A stretch of DNA of 64,000 nt from JBBITI01 sp963735055 (GCA_963735055.1 CAVTJN010000006.1:186001-250000); one strand, 5' to 3'; numbered from the stretch's first letter, positions 25,592-34,568 are shown. Notes: generated from the letters alone by a model not told the origin. Program-made: numbers and translations.

Positions 25592-26224
25592 TTATTGAAC
25601 TTGACTACCTACGGAGGCGGCGGACGGAACGCCGGCGGCGACTTTGTCCAGCCTAACTCCCAGTTCGGCCAGGGTCAGGGCGCCCGAGGCGTCGGTGATG
25701 ACCTGGTCCTTATCGATGAAGATAAGAGTGGGGTAGCCGAACTGGTCCCGGAACCCAGCGTACTTCGCCACTATCGAGTTGTCGGTATCCAAAAGCCAAG
25801 CCCAATTCAGGTCGTTGCTCCTGGCGAATTCCCGCAGCGTCTCGGCCGGGCAGCACCCGCAGAAAACTGAGACCGGAACGAAGTCGTCCCGCTGCCGGCT
25901 GAGCTCCCTGATGGCGATCAGTTGTTCGCTCACGGACCGGTTGATATCAACGCTGCAGCCATAGTTCACCAGGTTCAGCAGCACCGTCTTGCCCTTAAAC
26001 TGCTCCAGAGAGACGGACTGGCCGGTCACCACGTCCGTTCCGGTAAAGCCGGGGGCCGGCACGCCCAGACTATTCTGCGTATTGACCGAGGCCGCCCTGG
26101 AGCCACCATTGCCAAGGAACGCCAGGCCGGCGCGGGCAGTATTGATCCCGGCGCATCCGGCCAGGACTCCCAGTCCGGCCACCAGTACCAGACCGGCGCC
26201 CACGATCTTTGATAGTATCTTCAT
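25592..26224 (-). CDS. TlpA-like thioredoxin-fold lipoprotein
   Basis: 210 residues. A lipoprotein signal (MKILSKIVGAGLVLVAGLG, lipobox LAGC) is followed by a linker and then, from about residue 53, a TlpA/peroxiredoxin-type fold: GVPAPGFTGTDVVTGQSVSL, FKGKTVLLNLVNYGCSV, and YPTLIFIDKDQ. The position of the usual C-x-x-C has only one Cys (NYGCSVD), while a Cys-rich FCGCCPAE lies about 35 residues later, so the redox centre may be unusual. In the Campylobacter P19 locus thioredoxin-like proteins accompany the ABC genes. The gene is 10 bp downstream of the ATPase gene. Role in reducing iron or thiols is inferred. Confidence 0.8.
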   Translation of the reverse strand: MKILSKIVGAGLVLVAGLGVLAGCAGINTARAGLAFLGNGGSRAASVNTQNSLGVPAPGFTGTDVVTGQSVSLEQFKGKTVLLNLVNYGCSVDINRSVSEQLIAIRELSRQRDDFVPVSVFCGCCPAETLREFARSNDLNWAWLLDTDNSIVAKYAGFRDQFGYPTLIFIDKDQVITDASGALTLAELGVRLDKVAAGVPSAASVGSQVQ

Positions 26225-26234
26225 TCCGCTCTCC

Positions 26235-26903
26235 TTAATTGAGGACCAGGTCGACTACCCGGCCGTCCTTGAGTACGATTGTCTTCCGGGCCCGCTTCGC
26301 CGCCTCGGGATTATGAGTCACCATGATGATGGTCCGGCCCTCGGCGTTGAGCTGGTCAAACAGGTCCAGGATCTCGCTGCCCGTCTTCTGGTCCATGTTC
26401 CCGGTCGGCTCGTCGGCCAGCGTGAGCAGGGGGTCATTCACCAGGGCGCGGGCGATAGCCACCCGCTGCTGTTCGCCACCGCTCAATTGGCCCGGGCGAT
26501 GGGTTGCCCGCTTCCCCAGCCCCATCTTCTCCAGCAACTCCATCGCCCGGCCGGTCTTCTTCTCATCATGGCAAAACGTGAGCGGCAGCAGCACATTCTC
26601 CAGCGCCGAGAGTGACGGCAGCAGGTGATACTGCTGAAAGACATAGCTGATCTTCTGCCGGCGAATACGGACCAGTTCGCTCTCGTCCAGATTGTCGAGA
26701 CGCTGCCCGTCCAGTACCACTTGCCCGTTGGAAAGACGGTCCAAACCACCGATGATATTAAGCAAAGTCGACTTGCCGCTGCCGGAGTGTCCCATCAGGG
26801 CGATGAAATCGCCCTTCTCCACTTCAAATGAGATGTTGTCCAGGGCGACGACGCTTGCTGTCCCCTGACCGTAGACCTTGGAGACCTCTTTAATTTGAAG
26901 CAT
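26235..26903 (-). CDS. ABC transporter ATP-binding protein (MacB/LolD type)
   Basis: 222 residues. Walker A GHSGSGKST (about 38-46), Q-loop near VFQQYHLLPSLSALENV, signature LSGGEQQRVAIARAL, Walker B LTLADEPTGNMD, and H-loop MVTHNPEAAKR. The sequence style is that of ATPases pairing with FtsX-domain permeases. It is 9 bp downstream of the permease gene, so the two form one transporter. Most MacB/LolD-type systems do mechanical work on periplasmic or extracytoplasmic substrates; in this locus the DUF2318 and TlpA-like lipoproteins are the likely partners. Confidence 0.95.
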   Translation of the reverse strand: MLQIKEVSKVYGQGTASVVALDNISFEVEKGDFIALMGHSGSGKSTLLNIIGGLDRLSNGQVVLDGQRLDNLDESELVRIRRQKISYVFQQYHLLPSLSALENVLLPLTFCHDEKKTGRAMELLEKMGLGKRATHRPGQLSGGEQQRVAIARALVNDPLLTLADEPTGNMDQKTGSEILDLFDQLNAEGRTIIMVTHNPEAAKRARKTIVLKDGRVVDLVLN

Positions 26904-26912
26904 ATTCTGACC

Positions 26913-28103
26913 TCAGACCGCCCGGAAGCAGTCGGCAATACGTATTTTGGTGGCGTGGTGGGCGGGGTATAGTGTGGCCAGAACCGCCACCAGGACGGCC
27001 AGCACCAGCGAAAAGGGCAGATAAAGGAGCACGAAACCTACCTTGCTGCCTTCGAAAATGAGGGGGCCAATTACAAAGGCCAGCAACGTGCCGGCGCCAT
27101 ATCCGAAGATGCCACCGATGATGCCGATGATGATCGCCTCGTAGATGAAGGCGAGCATGATCTGACGGCGTGAAGCGCCCACCGCCTTCATGATGCCGAT
27201 GTCCCGGATCCGCTCGTGGACAGACGTCATCAGGGTATTGACCACCCCGAAGCCGCCCACCAGCAGGGTAATGCCCCCCAACGCCAGCATCAGTTTGTTG
27301 ATCTTGTCCAGCATCCCCATCTCGGTGGCCGCCACCTGTTTCACGGCGACCGCCCTGATGCCGGGGATCTCCTTATTGATGGCATCGGCGATAACCTCTA
27401 CCGGACAGGCGTTGCACAAGGCCCGGATATCGACTGTCGTTAAAAGACCTTCCTTGTCGAAGGCCGTCTGGGCCGTCTGCAGCGGCACGAAGATCCGGTA
27501 GTCATCCCCAGCGCCTGTTTCCGCCAGGATACCGGCCACCGTCATGTTCGAGTCCTTGATCTGAAAAGTGTCCCCCACTTTCATCTCGAGCAGTTCGGCC
27601 GCTGTGGAGCCGACAAGAGCCTCGTTGGCCGCGTCAAGGTACTTGCCCTCGGCCACCTGCCACCAGCTCTTTATCCTGGACTCGGCAATGGGGTCGATCC
27701 CCGCCAGAATCACGGAAGTGCCTTTTACTTCCGCCTGGAGGAGCAGCTGGGGTGCGATGGTAGCGATCTCCCCCGCATCCTCGACTTTCAGCGCCCTTCT
27801 TATTTCGCCGTCGGTTATTTCCCGTATCAGGGGCAGTTTGTCTTCGGGGATGTAGTTCTCGCCGACGGTAACCGAGCCCAGGGTGAGATCGCCGAGCCCG
27901 GTATCGAGGCTCTTCGTGGCCGGGAGCAACGAGAGGTTGGCGCCATACTTCTCGAGTTGAGCGTAGATCCGTGCCCGGCCGGCCAGTGCGGTGGTCAGGA
28001 TTCCGACCACGGTCATCGAGGCGACCACGACGCCGATGGTGGCGTATAGCAGACGCTTCTTGCGGCGGGCAACGCCCTTAAGCACAACATGGTGCAGCTT
28101 CAT
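26913..28103 (-). CDS. FtsX/MacB-type ABC permease
   Basis: 396 residues from ATG 28103 (GGAGA about 7 bp upstream; a TTG two codons earlier is possible). The first membrane segment at about 15-38 follows MKLHHVVLKGVARRKKRLLY. A long extracytoplasmic MacB-like core domain contains ALCNACPVE, and the FtsX domain ends with three membrane segments, including ERIRDIGIMKAVGASRRQIM and YPAHHATKIRIADCFRAV. It forms a transporter with the next gene. The C-x-x-C (CNAC) inside the external domain is unusual and could bind a metal, which fits the metal-related neighbours. First gene of the unit. Confidence 0.93.
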   Translation of the reverse strand: MKLHHVVLKGVARRKKRLLYATIGVVVASMTVVGILTTALAGRARIYAQLEKYGANLSLLPATKSLDTGLGDLTLGSVTVGENYIPEDKLPLIREITDGEIRRALKVEDAGEIATIAPQLLLQAEVKGTSVILAGIDPIAESRIKSWWQVAEGKYLDAANEALVGSTAAELLEMKVGDTFQIKDSNMTVAGILAETGAGDDYRIFVPLQTAQTAFDKEGLLTTVDIRALCNACPVEVIADAINKEIPGIRAVAVKQVAATEMGMLDKINKLMLALGGITLLVGGFGVVNTLMTSVHERIRDIGIMKAVGASRRQIMLAFIYEAIIIGIIGGIFGYGAGTLLAFVIGPLIFEGSKVGFVLLYLPFSLVLAVLVAVLATLYPAHHATKIRIADCFRAV

Positions 28104-28178
28104 TACCAATCTCCACGGTTACCAGATCGTGGCATATCACCACAGATTCATTTTAGGTCCCGCTCCTTAGCCGGGAAT

Positions 28179-28318
28179 GAGAGGAAGCTTAGAGGGAGAT
28201 TAGAGTTCCGCGGTCTCAGATGAGGTGAAGGGCGCCAGGCGCTGAGAGTTGTGGATCCGGATTGCTTCGTCGTCCCCTCCGCCGATGGCTTCGGGGCTCC
28301 TCGCAATGACAGGAGGGG
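28179..28318 (+). repeat. Dispersed intergenic repeat (family A), long copy 2
   Basis: Similar to 24755-24892 over its length; the 3' half GATCCGGATTGCTTCGTCGT to TCGCAATGACAGGAGG is nearly identical. It lies in the gap between the divergent iron-type operon and the two-component genes. Confidence 0.8.
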
Positions 28319-28376
28319 GATGAATTTGACTCGAATCTCGCCCCGAGTATACAGTTGAAGTAGAGGACATAACGCG

Positions 28377-29042
28377 ATGCGGCTGCTTGTTGCCGATGAC
28401 GACCCGGATATCTTGAGTTTCGTCAGGCGGGGTTTGATATTCGAGGGATACGAGGTGGACACGGCCGCCGATGGCTTGGAAGCCCTGGAGAAGGCCCGTT
28501 CCAGCCCGCCCGACCTGGTCATCCTCGATGTCATGATGCCCGGCCTCGACGGTATTGAGGTGGCAAAGCGCCTCCGCCAGGCCGGTAAGGTCCCGGTACT
28601 CATGCTGACGGCGCGCGGTACCGTGGCCGACAAGGTGGCCGGGCTGGACAGCGGGGCCGATGATTATCTGGTCAAGCCCTTCGATTTCGATGAGTTGCTG
28701 GCCCGGATCCGGGCCCTGTTACGCCGTGGCGAGACACCGGACGCCGGGACGCTCCGTTTTTCGGACATAACGCTGGACCCCGGCACCATGGAGGTCAGGC
28801 GAGGCGGGAAAGCGATCGAGTTGACGGCCCAGGAGTTCAAGTTGCTCGAGTTCCTCATGCGCCACCCGCGCCAGGTCCTCAAACGAGACCAGATCTACGA
28901 GCATGCCTGGGGATACGACTTCGCCGGCGAATCAAACGTCATCGAAGTCTACATCCGGTACCTGCGCTCCAAACTGGAAGCCGGTGGCGGGCCGCGCTTG
29001 ATACAGACGATACGTGGCGTGGGCTACGTACTGAGGGAATAG
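28377..29042 (+). CDS. OmpR/PhoB-family response regulator
   Basis: 221 residues. The receiver domain has the acidic cluster at residues 7-9, phospho-acceptor Asp51 (VILDVMMPG), Thr near 78 and Lys100 (DYLVKPF). The winged-helix effector domain starts near 128 and includes LTAQEFKLLEFLM and RSKLEAGGGPRLIQTIRGVGYVLRE. It overlaps no gene but is followed 1 bp later by the histidine kinase start. The pair is divergent from the FtsX-type iron-like operon and convergent with the Cys-Ala-tail gene; it may control one of them, but no site has been identified. Confidence 0.95.
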   Translation: MRLLVADDDPDILSFVRRGLIFEGYEVDTAADGLEALEKARSSPPDLVILDVMMPGLDGIEVAKRLRQAGKVPVLMLTARGTVADKVAGLDSGADDYLVKPFDFDELLARIRALLRRGETPDAGTLRFSDITLDPGTMEVRRGGKAIELTAQEFKLLEFLMRHPRQVLKRDQIYEHAWGYDFAGESNVIEVYIRYLRSKLEAGGGPRLIQTIRGVGYVLRE

Positions 29043-29043
29043 C

Positions 29044-30430
29044 ATGCCGATCCGGTGGCGATTGACACTCTGGTTCTCAGTCATCGTCCTTTCAATTCTG
29101 GTGGCCACCGGCGCGGTGCTCTATTTCCAGATGAGCGGCTACCTGTTAAGTGAAACCGACAGCAGCCTCAGCGCCTATTCGGCGAGGGTCCACGGCAGCC
29201 TCCTGCCGGCGAAGATCGACGGGCCCATCGACTACAACGTGGTCCATTCGCAATTACCGGCCATCGACGCCTTCTCCTCGCCCGGCGTCTACGTGGAAAT
29301 CATCGACCGTTCCGGCAACGTGGTCGTCAAATCAGCCACACTCAGCGATCAGGTCTTACCGCCGGCCCCGGCTATATCGGACGGGGCACTGGGCGGGCTG
29401 GCCTCGTTCGGCACCGTAAGGGCCGGCGACGGGACCAGGGTCCGCATTCTGGCAACGCCGCTCTACCTGCAGGATGAGACGCTCGTCCTGGCAGTGGCCC
29501 AATCGCTGAAGCTGATGGACACGACCATGGAACGCCTCCGACTGGCGCTGCTGGGTGGCGTTCTGCTGGCCGTGCTGCTGGTGGCGGTCACGGGGGCGTT
29601 GACACTCACCGCGCGCCCTGCGTCCGGTGCAGCGCATCGCCCGCATCGCCCGGGACATCGAGCAGAGCGCCGACCTGAGCCGGAGGGTGGGCGAGACCGG
29701 GACGGCCGACGAGATCGGCCAACTGGCCACCGTTTTCGACCATATGATCGGGCGCCTGGAAACGGTGTTCAAGTCGCAGAAGAAATTCATTGCCGATGCT
29801 TCCCATGAACTCAGGGGTCCCCTTACCGTCATCCGGGGCAATCTGGACTTGATGCGCAAGCATCCCGGGCAGGAAAACGCGGCCGAATCCATGAGGGCGA
29901 TCGAGACCGAGACCACGCGCATGTCCCGAATCGTGGCCGATCTCCTGCTTCTCACCGAAGTGGAGACCGAAGGCGAGCCGCGGAAAGAGACCGTCAGGCT
30001 GGGGGAAGTGGTGCGCGAGGAAATCGGCCGTATGAGAAGCCTGCCGTTCGGCAGGAAGATCGGCACCGGACCGACCGAAGACCTGTCCATCACCGGAGAC
30101 AGCCACCTCATCCATCAGCTCCTCGGGAACCTGCTCGACAACGCCGTCAAACACACCCCGCCGGACGCCGCCATTACGGTGTCGTTGTACCGCGAGGGCG
30201 ATTGGGCCAGGTTGGATGTGGCCGATACGGGACCGGGCATCGCCCCGGAGCACCTGCCCCATATCTTCGACCGGTTCTACCGGGCGGACAAGGCGCGCTC
30301 GCGTTCCGTGGGCAGCCACGGTCTGGGCCTGGCCATTGTCAAGGGGATCGCCGAGCGGCACGGCGGAACGGTTACCGCCACCAGTGAGCCGGGCCGGGGC
30401 AGCACCTTCAGCGTCCGGCTGAAGATGTAA
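29044..30430 (+). CDS. Sensor histidine kinase (one frameshift)
   Basis: About 461 residues when a one-base indel near 29605-29620 is repaired; the joined sequence reads ALRPVQRIARIARDIEQ, the normal start of a HAMP domain. Layout: membrane segment at 11-30, an extracytoplasmic sensor to about 170, a second membrane segment at 170-192, HAMP, the H-box KKFIADASHELRGPLTVIRG, N-box LLGNLLDNAVKHTPP, and G-boxes DTGPGIAPEHLPHIFDRFYR and SHGLGLAIVKGIAERHGG. Its cognate regulator is the gene just upstream. The last 22 bp overlap the convergent Cys-Ala-tail gene. The signal is unknown. Confidence 0.93.
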
Positions 30431-31541
30431 GCGGGGCGCACGCCGGGCAACGGTGCAGGGTCTTTCGGGCGCAACCGGCCGCCCCGCCGCCAGCGCAGGC
30501 GCAGGCGCAGGCACAGGCGCACGACACACAGGCGCAAGCACAAGAACTATGAGGAGCCGCGGCGGCCGCGGCCGCTCTCTCCTGGTTTCTGAGTTGCTGA
30601 TCCAAGATCACGGCCGACCAGATGGCCGGTGAAATGTAGCCGCCGTAACTGCGATCATAGTATCTTCCCTGTTCATCCGGCTGGATATCCTCTTCGATCA
30701 CGTACTCGCGAAAGCCCTTTTCAGCCTCTTTCTTCTTGCCCGGGTCCAGGGCCAGTTCTCTTTCGGTGGCCGCGATTCGCTCTTTGAGGGCGGCATCTCG
30801 TGCCTGTCGCGCTCGGCGGACAGCAAAAACGATCAGGCCGACGACCGCGGCCCCGATGAGTATGCCGATGACCGCCGGCCAGGGACTCGGGCCATTCCGG
30901 GCCTCCGGCGCCGTGGCCGACAGGAAACTCCCGTCCTGGCTCTCCACCCTGATTTCGAATCTGTCTCCCGGCTGAAGGTTTGCCTTTTCCCAGGTGATGA
31001 CATTGTTCGCCGACGAGGCCGGTGACGGATTCACCACCGAGAACGACTCGAGACTGACGGGTGAAACCAGCTTTATCTGAAGCCGGTCGGTGCCGGCCCG
31101 GTCGTACCAACCCGGAACAAAGTCAACCCGCCATTTCTTTTCCGTGGTCAACCGTTCCAGGAGCCTGCTCTGCAACACCGTAAAGGTCAGGCTGAACGTG
31201 TCGCCGGTCAGATATGTCCGGTTGAGGTCCGCCCGCACCCCGCTCCACCCGCCGGAGTTGTCGTCGTAGACCCGGGCCGCCGCCCCACTCCACTCTTCCA
31301 CCACGAAACTGGAGTTCGGCAAGCCCACCGTTATCCAGGGTATGTTCCCGCTGAGGACCTGCCAGGTCTGCTGGTAGGTGATCCTGACGGCGCCGCTGCT
31401 CTGGGGCTCCAGCGTGGTCACGTAGTCCAGTATCCGGTATGTCCCGGTGTCGGCATGCACCGGACCGGCCGGGGCCAGGACGGCGGCTAGGGCGAATACT
31501 CCAGGGGACAGCCACCGTAACACTGCGGCAAGTGCTCGCAT
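30408..31541 (-). CDS. Membrane protein with a Cys-Ala-repeat tail, likely target of the adjacent radical SAM enzyme
   Basis: 377 residues from ATG 31541 (GGAGG 9 bp upstream; an ATG 9 bp earlier is too close to it). Signal peptide ending around HADT, a beta-rich extracellular part of about 200 residues, a membrane segment near 232-255 (WPAVIGILIGAAVVGLIVFA), then a charged helix. After an Ala run the tail reads SSCACACVSCACACACACAG and continues GGGAAGCARKTLHRCPAC, giving eleven Cys in about 40 residues (roughly 30426-30542). Alternating Cys-Ala is abnormal for a plain protein and recalls targets of SPASM radical SAM maturases, with a tail like AGGGxAGC. The upstream radical SAM gene overlaps this one by 55 bp. 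The role is unknown; metal binding is an alternative. Confidence 0.78.
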   Translation of the reverse strand: MRALAAVLRWLSPGVFALAAVLAPAGPVHADTGTYRILDYVTTLEPQSSGAVRITYQQTWQVLSGNIPWITVGLPNSSFVVEEWSGAAARVYDDNSGGWSGVRADLNRTYLTGDTFSLTFTVLQSRLLERLTTEKKWRVDFVPGWYDRAGTDRLQIKLVSPVSLESFSVVNPSPASSANNVITWEKANLQPGDRFEIRVESQDGSFLSATAPEARNGPSPWPAVIGILIGAAVVGLIVFAVRRARQARDAALKERIAATERELALDPGKKKEAEKGFREYVIEEDIQPDEQGRYYDRSYGGYISPAIWSAVILDQQLRNQERAAAAAAAPHSSCACACVSCACACACACAGGGAAGCARKTLHRCPACAPLTSSAGR

Positions 31542-32785
31542 TCCCTGCATTCCTCCCTGTCTTTCAGATACGCCTTTTCCCGGAAACCGATGCATACCGG
31601 ATGATTCCAGATGCTCGGCCACGGGTCGCGCAGGATATTCCCCACCTTCTCCTTCATCCAGGACTGGCAGGGTATCACCGAGCCGTCCGGTTCAACCGTC
31701 ATGTTATACTGGGCCGCCGAACACGACTTGGCCCCGAAACCATACTCGATCGGGTTGAAAATCCTGTAACAGGTCGGCGAGTACCATTCGAGGCGGACGC
31801 CCACTTTCGCTGCCGTCTCCAGAGCTCCAGCCAGCACCACTTTCAGGTCGCCCGCCGGCAGTTGCCGGAGGTCTTGGCGGGCCGCCGTCCCGCGCCCGCT
31901 GCAAATAAGGGTGTTGCAGGCCATCGTTTTGAGCCCCAGGGCGGCGCCACTCATCACCAGTTCCGGGAAGGCCGCCGCATTGTCGGTGGTGAGGGTAGTG
32001 TTGGTGACTACTTCCAGGCCGCTTTTCAGAGCGGACTCGATACCCTCCCGCGTTTCCTTCCAAGCTCCGGGTACCCCCACCATCCGGTCGTGAATGGCGG
32101 GGTCGGCCGCCTCGATGCTGACCTGGACGTAGTCCAGGCTCACCCGCTTCAGGTCCGGCGCAAGCCTTCTGAGGCGGCGGCCGTTAGTCACCAGCCCGGT
32201 GACAAACTGGCGGGCATGGTCGACCAGTTCCACCAGATCGTCCCGCAAGGTCGGCTCGCCGCCGGTGAAGACGACTTGCGGGACGCCGCTGTCCCATATC
32301 TTGTCAAGCGCTTTCTTCCAGTCCCGGGTCTTCAACTCGGCGACCTTGCGGGGGCCCCCGGTATAACAGAAGTAGCAGTTGTTGTTGCACTTGTAGGTTA
32401 TGGCCAGGTCCATCCGCGGCGGCGCCGTCCATAGCCGGGGCTCGGTCGCTTTTGTCTCCAGTTGGAGGTCGGACACCGGGCAACTACCTGCGGCCACCTG
32501 AAACAGTGAGCCGTAGATGCGGTCGAAATCCCGTATCAGCACCGCGGCAGGCACGCCCGGGTACTTGTGGTGCATCCGGGCCACGATGCCCTGCTTGAAG
32601 TCCCCGGCATCAAGGTCCGACTGATATCCGGACATGACTTCGATAAAAGCTTCGATGAACTCGGCGGCCGTCTCGTTCACCAGTAGCAGATTCTGCCCGT
32701 TCACCCACAGCATGTTCGGGTCGCCCCGCCTCAAATGGAGGCGCAGTCCCGGTACCGTAACGTGCTTCATCGCGGATGTAGCCAT
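31487..32785 (-). CDS. Radical SAM/SPASM peptide-modifying enzyme
   Basis: 432 residues from ATG 32785 (AAGGA 6 bp upstream). The first about 90 residues (VNGQNLLLVNETAAEFIEAF and a segment ending near PGVPAAVLIRDF) resemble a PqqD-like recognition domain. The radical SAM motif is CNNNCYFC in LAITYKCNNNCYFCYTGG, followed by VVFTGGEPTLRDDLV. The C-terminal SPASM-type Cys are CSAAQYNMTVEPDGSVIPC and the ending CRECEHLPQCYGGC. SPASM enzymes usually install thioether, C-C or other cross-links in a partner peptide. Its 3' end overlaps the start of the Cys-Ala-tail gene by 55 bp, so the partner is probably that tail. Chemistry on this substrate is inferred. Confidence 0.85.
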   Translation of the reverse strand: MATSAMKHVTVPGLRLHLRRGDPNMLWVNGQNLLLVNETAAEFIEAFIEVMSGYQSDLDAGDFKQGIVARMHHKYPGVPAAVLIRDFDRIYGSLFQVAAGSCPVSDLQLETKATEPRLWTAPPRMDLAITYKCNNNCYFCYTGGPRKVAELKTRDWKKALDKIWDSGVPQVVFTGGEPTLRDDLVELVDHARQFVTGLVTNGRRLRRLAPDLKRVSLDYVQVSIEAADPAIHDRMVGVPGAWKETREGIESALKSGLEVVTNTTLTTDNAAAFPELVMSGAALGLKTMACNTLICSGRGTAARQDLRQLPAGDLKVVLAGALETAAKVGVRLEWYSPTCYRIFNPIEYGFGAKSCSAAQYNMTVEPDGSVIPCQSWMKEKVGNILRDPWPSIWNHPVCIGFREKAYLKDREECRECEHLPQCYGGCPLEYSP

Positions 32786-32912
32786 GTCCATTCCTTGGTG
32801 TGACGTTTTCAATGCGAAGTCTATTACCGGGGAGACGGGGTGTCAACTACGCTGCGCGCGCCATGACCGGTTGGGCACGAATGCCGCGGAGGCAACAGCC
32901 GGGACGGGCCGC

Positions 32913-33911
32913 CTACTTGAGGCTGTACAGATAAGCCGAAATGTCCGCTATCTGCTGCTCCGATAAGTCCCGCTTGAAGGCCGGCATGCTCGAGCCCGAG
33001 ATGACGGACTTGGGGTCGGTGGTGAAAGCCTGGATGAAGCTCAACGAGCGGCGGCCGCCTTCGTGAGAGAGGTCGGGGCCCAAATTGTTCCCCCTGCCGT
33101 TAACCACGTGGCAGGCGCCGCAATGCTGGTCAAAGAGGCCGGGCGCCTCGGCACTGTAGGCGACGGGAGCGCCAAGGGTCAGCAGATACGCCCCCAGCCC
33201 ATCCACCTCTTCACCTGTAAATAGCAGTTTGGGATGCAGCGTCTGCGGTATCATCGAGTTCGGGTTGACCAGGTAGGCGACCAGGTCGTCGCGTTTCCAG
33301 GTGCTGCCGGTCTGCGAAAGATCGGGGCCGACCGCGCCACCGGTCCCGTCGATGCTGTGGCAGTAGGCACAATTGAATTGCCGGTACACCAGCCGCCCGG
33401 TCTGGACCTGGTGACTCTCTTCGCCCGCGGGGACCGACGGAGCGGACATCGCCCCGGCCACGCCCAGCACGGCCAGGAAAGCCACCGCCGCCACGCCGAT
33501 CCCGGTCATCTTCTTGCGGCGCTGGAACCGGCGTTCGGGGTCCCGGTCCAGAAAGGGGACGAGAATGAAAAGCAGCAGGGCGAGGACCGGAATAATGGCC
33601 GCGGCCACCGGCTCGAGATAGCCGGGAAAGAGCTTGAGGAACTGGAAGAAGAAGAGAAAGTACCACTCGGGACGGGGATTGTAGGTGGTGCTGGCGGGGT
33701 CGGCGGGGGGCTCGGTGTGGGCGGGTAAGATCGTGGCCAGAACGAAGATGCCGGCGACGATGATCAGCGCCACCACGGCATCGCGGGCGATGGTGTCCGG
33801 GAAGAAGCTCTCGCCACCCTTCTTGGTGGCGTCGTACCGGTCGCGGTATGACTGCTTGCGGGTCATCTCCGGCGGCCGGGCACCGCTGCCCTTCACCGTT
33901 TTGCTCCCCAC
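32913..33911 (-). CDS. Cytochrome bc complex: subunit IV fused to dihaem cytochrome c
   Basis: 332 residues from GTG 33911, which overlaps the cytochrome b stop by 19 bp. The first part has subunit IV character with the PEWY motif (NPRPEWYFLFFFQFLKLFPG) and two membrane segments; a further membrane segment near 136-157 leads to two c-type haem sites, CAYCH at 181 and CGACH at 264. His/Met axial ligands are likely (GSSMPAF near the end). The fused protein moves electrons from the Rieske-cytochrome b core towards a soluble acceptor. Similar split-b plus fused-c complexes are known from Chloroflexi and Gram-positive bacteria. Confidence 0.93.
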   Translation of the reverse strand: MGSKTVKGSGARPPEMTRKQSYRDRYDATKKGGESFFPDTIARDAVVALIIVAGIFVLATILPAHTEPPADPASTTYNPRPEWYFLFFFQFLKLFPGYLEPVAAAIIPVLALLLFILVPFLDRDPERRFQRRKKMTGIGVAAVAFLAVLGVAGAMSAPSVPAGEESHQVQTGRLVYRQFNCAYCHSIDGTGGAVGPDLSQTGSTWKRDDLVAYLVNPNSMIPQTLHPKLLFTGEEVDGLGAYLLTLGAPVAYSAEAPGLFDQHCGACHVVNGRGNNLGPDLSHEGGRRSLSFIQAFTTDPKSVISGSSMPAFKRDLSEQQIADISAYLYSLK

Positions 33912-34564
33912 ACCCGGGGCGGGGCGGAGATTCCCGCCTTTACCACCAGGTAGATGTGAATCGCCGTCAGCACGATGATGAGGGAGGGGAGGATGGCCAC
34001 GTGCAGGGTGAAGAAGCGGGTCAGCGTCGTCGCCCCGATAGTCGTCCCGCCGATCAACACCTTTTGAATGAAAGGCCCGACCAGCGGCATCTGGCCGGCG
34101 ATGCCCGTCCCCACATTAGTCGCCCAGAATGCCTTCTGGTCCCAGGGCAGCAGGTAACCGGTGAAGCCGGCCACCATCACAAAGATGAACAGCAGTGCGC
34201 CGATGACCCAGGTCAGCTCTCGGGGGTACTTGTAGGCAGCCATGAAGAAAGTGCGCATGGCGTGAAGACCGACCAGTACCACCATGGTGCTGGCCGACCA
34301 GAAATGGATACTGCGGATCAGGCTGCCGAAGGGGACGCTCTGCATGATGTACTGAATACTGTCGTAGGCGTGGTCGGGTGAGGGCGTGTAGTTCATCATC
34401 AGAAACACGCCGGTGAGGACCAGCAATATGAAGGTCACCAGGGTGGCGCTGCCCAGGGTGTACCACCAGCCCACCCCCCGCGGCACAAGCCGGTAGAGGA
34501 AGTGGTCAACCGACCCCTTCATCTCCAGTCTTTCTTCCAGCCACCCTTCGCTCTTGCCGGCCAT
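33893..34564 (-). CDS. Cytochrome b6-type subunit (N-terminal half of cytochrome b)
   Basis: 223 residues from ATG 34564; the SD (AGAGGA) overlaps the Rieske stop. Four membrane helices carry the haem b ligand His pairs (HFWSASTMVVLVGLHAMRTF and TRFFTLHVAILPSLIIVLTAIH). LLPWDQKAFWATNVGT is the conserved Qo-side segment. It binds two b haems and oxidises quinol with the Rieske protein. The length is that of a b6-type split cytochrome b, completed by the downstream subunit IV fusion. The tight gene order Rieske - b - IV/c shows one operon. Confidence 0.95.
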   Translation of the reverse strand: MAGKSEGWLEERLEMKGSVDHFLYRLVPRGVGWWYTLGSATLVTFILLVLTGVFLMMNYTPSPDHAYDSIQYIMQSVPFGSLIRSIHFWSASTMVVLVGLHAMRTFFMAAYKYPRELTWVIGALLFIFVMVAGFTGYLLPWDQKAFWATNVGTGIAGQMPLVGPFIQKVLIGGTTIGATTLTRFFTLHVAILPSLIIVLTAIHIYLVVKAGISAPPRVWGAKR

Positions 34565-34568
34565 GCCG

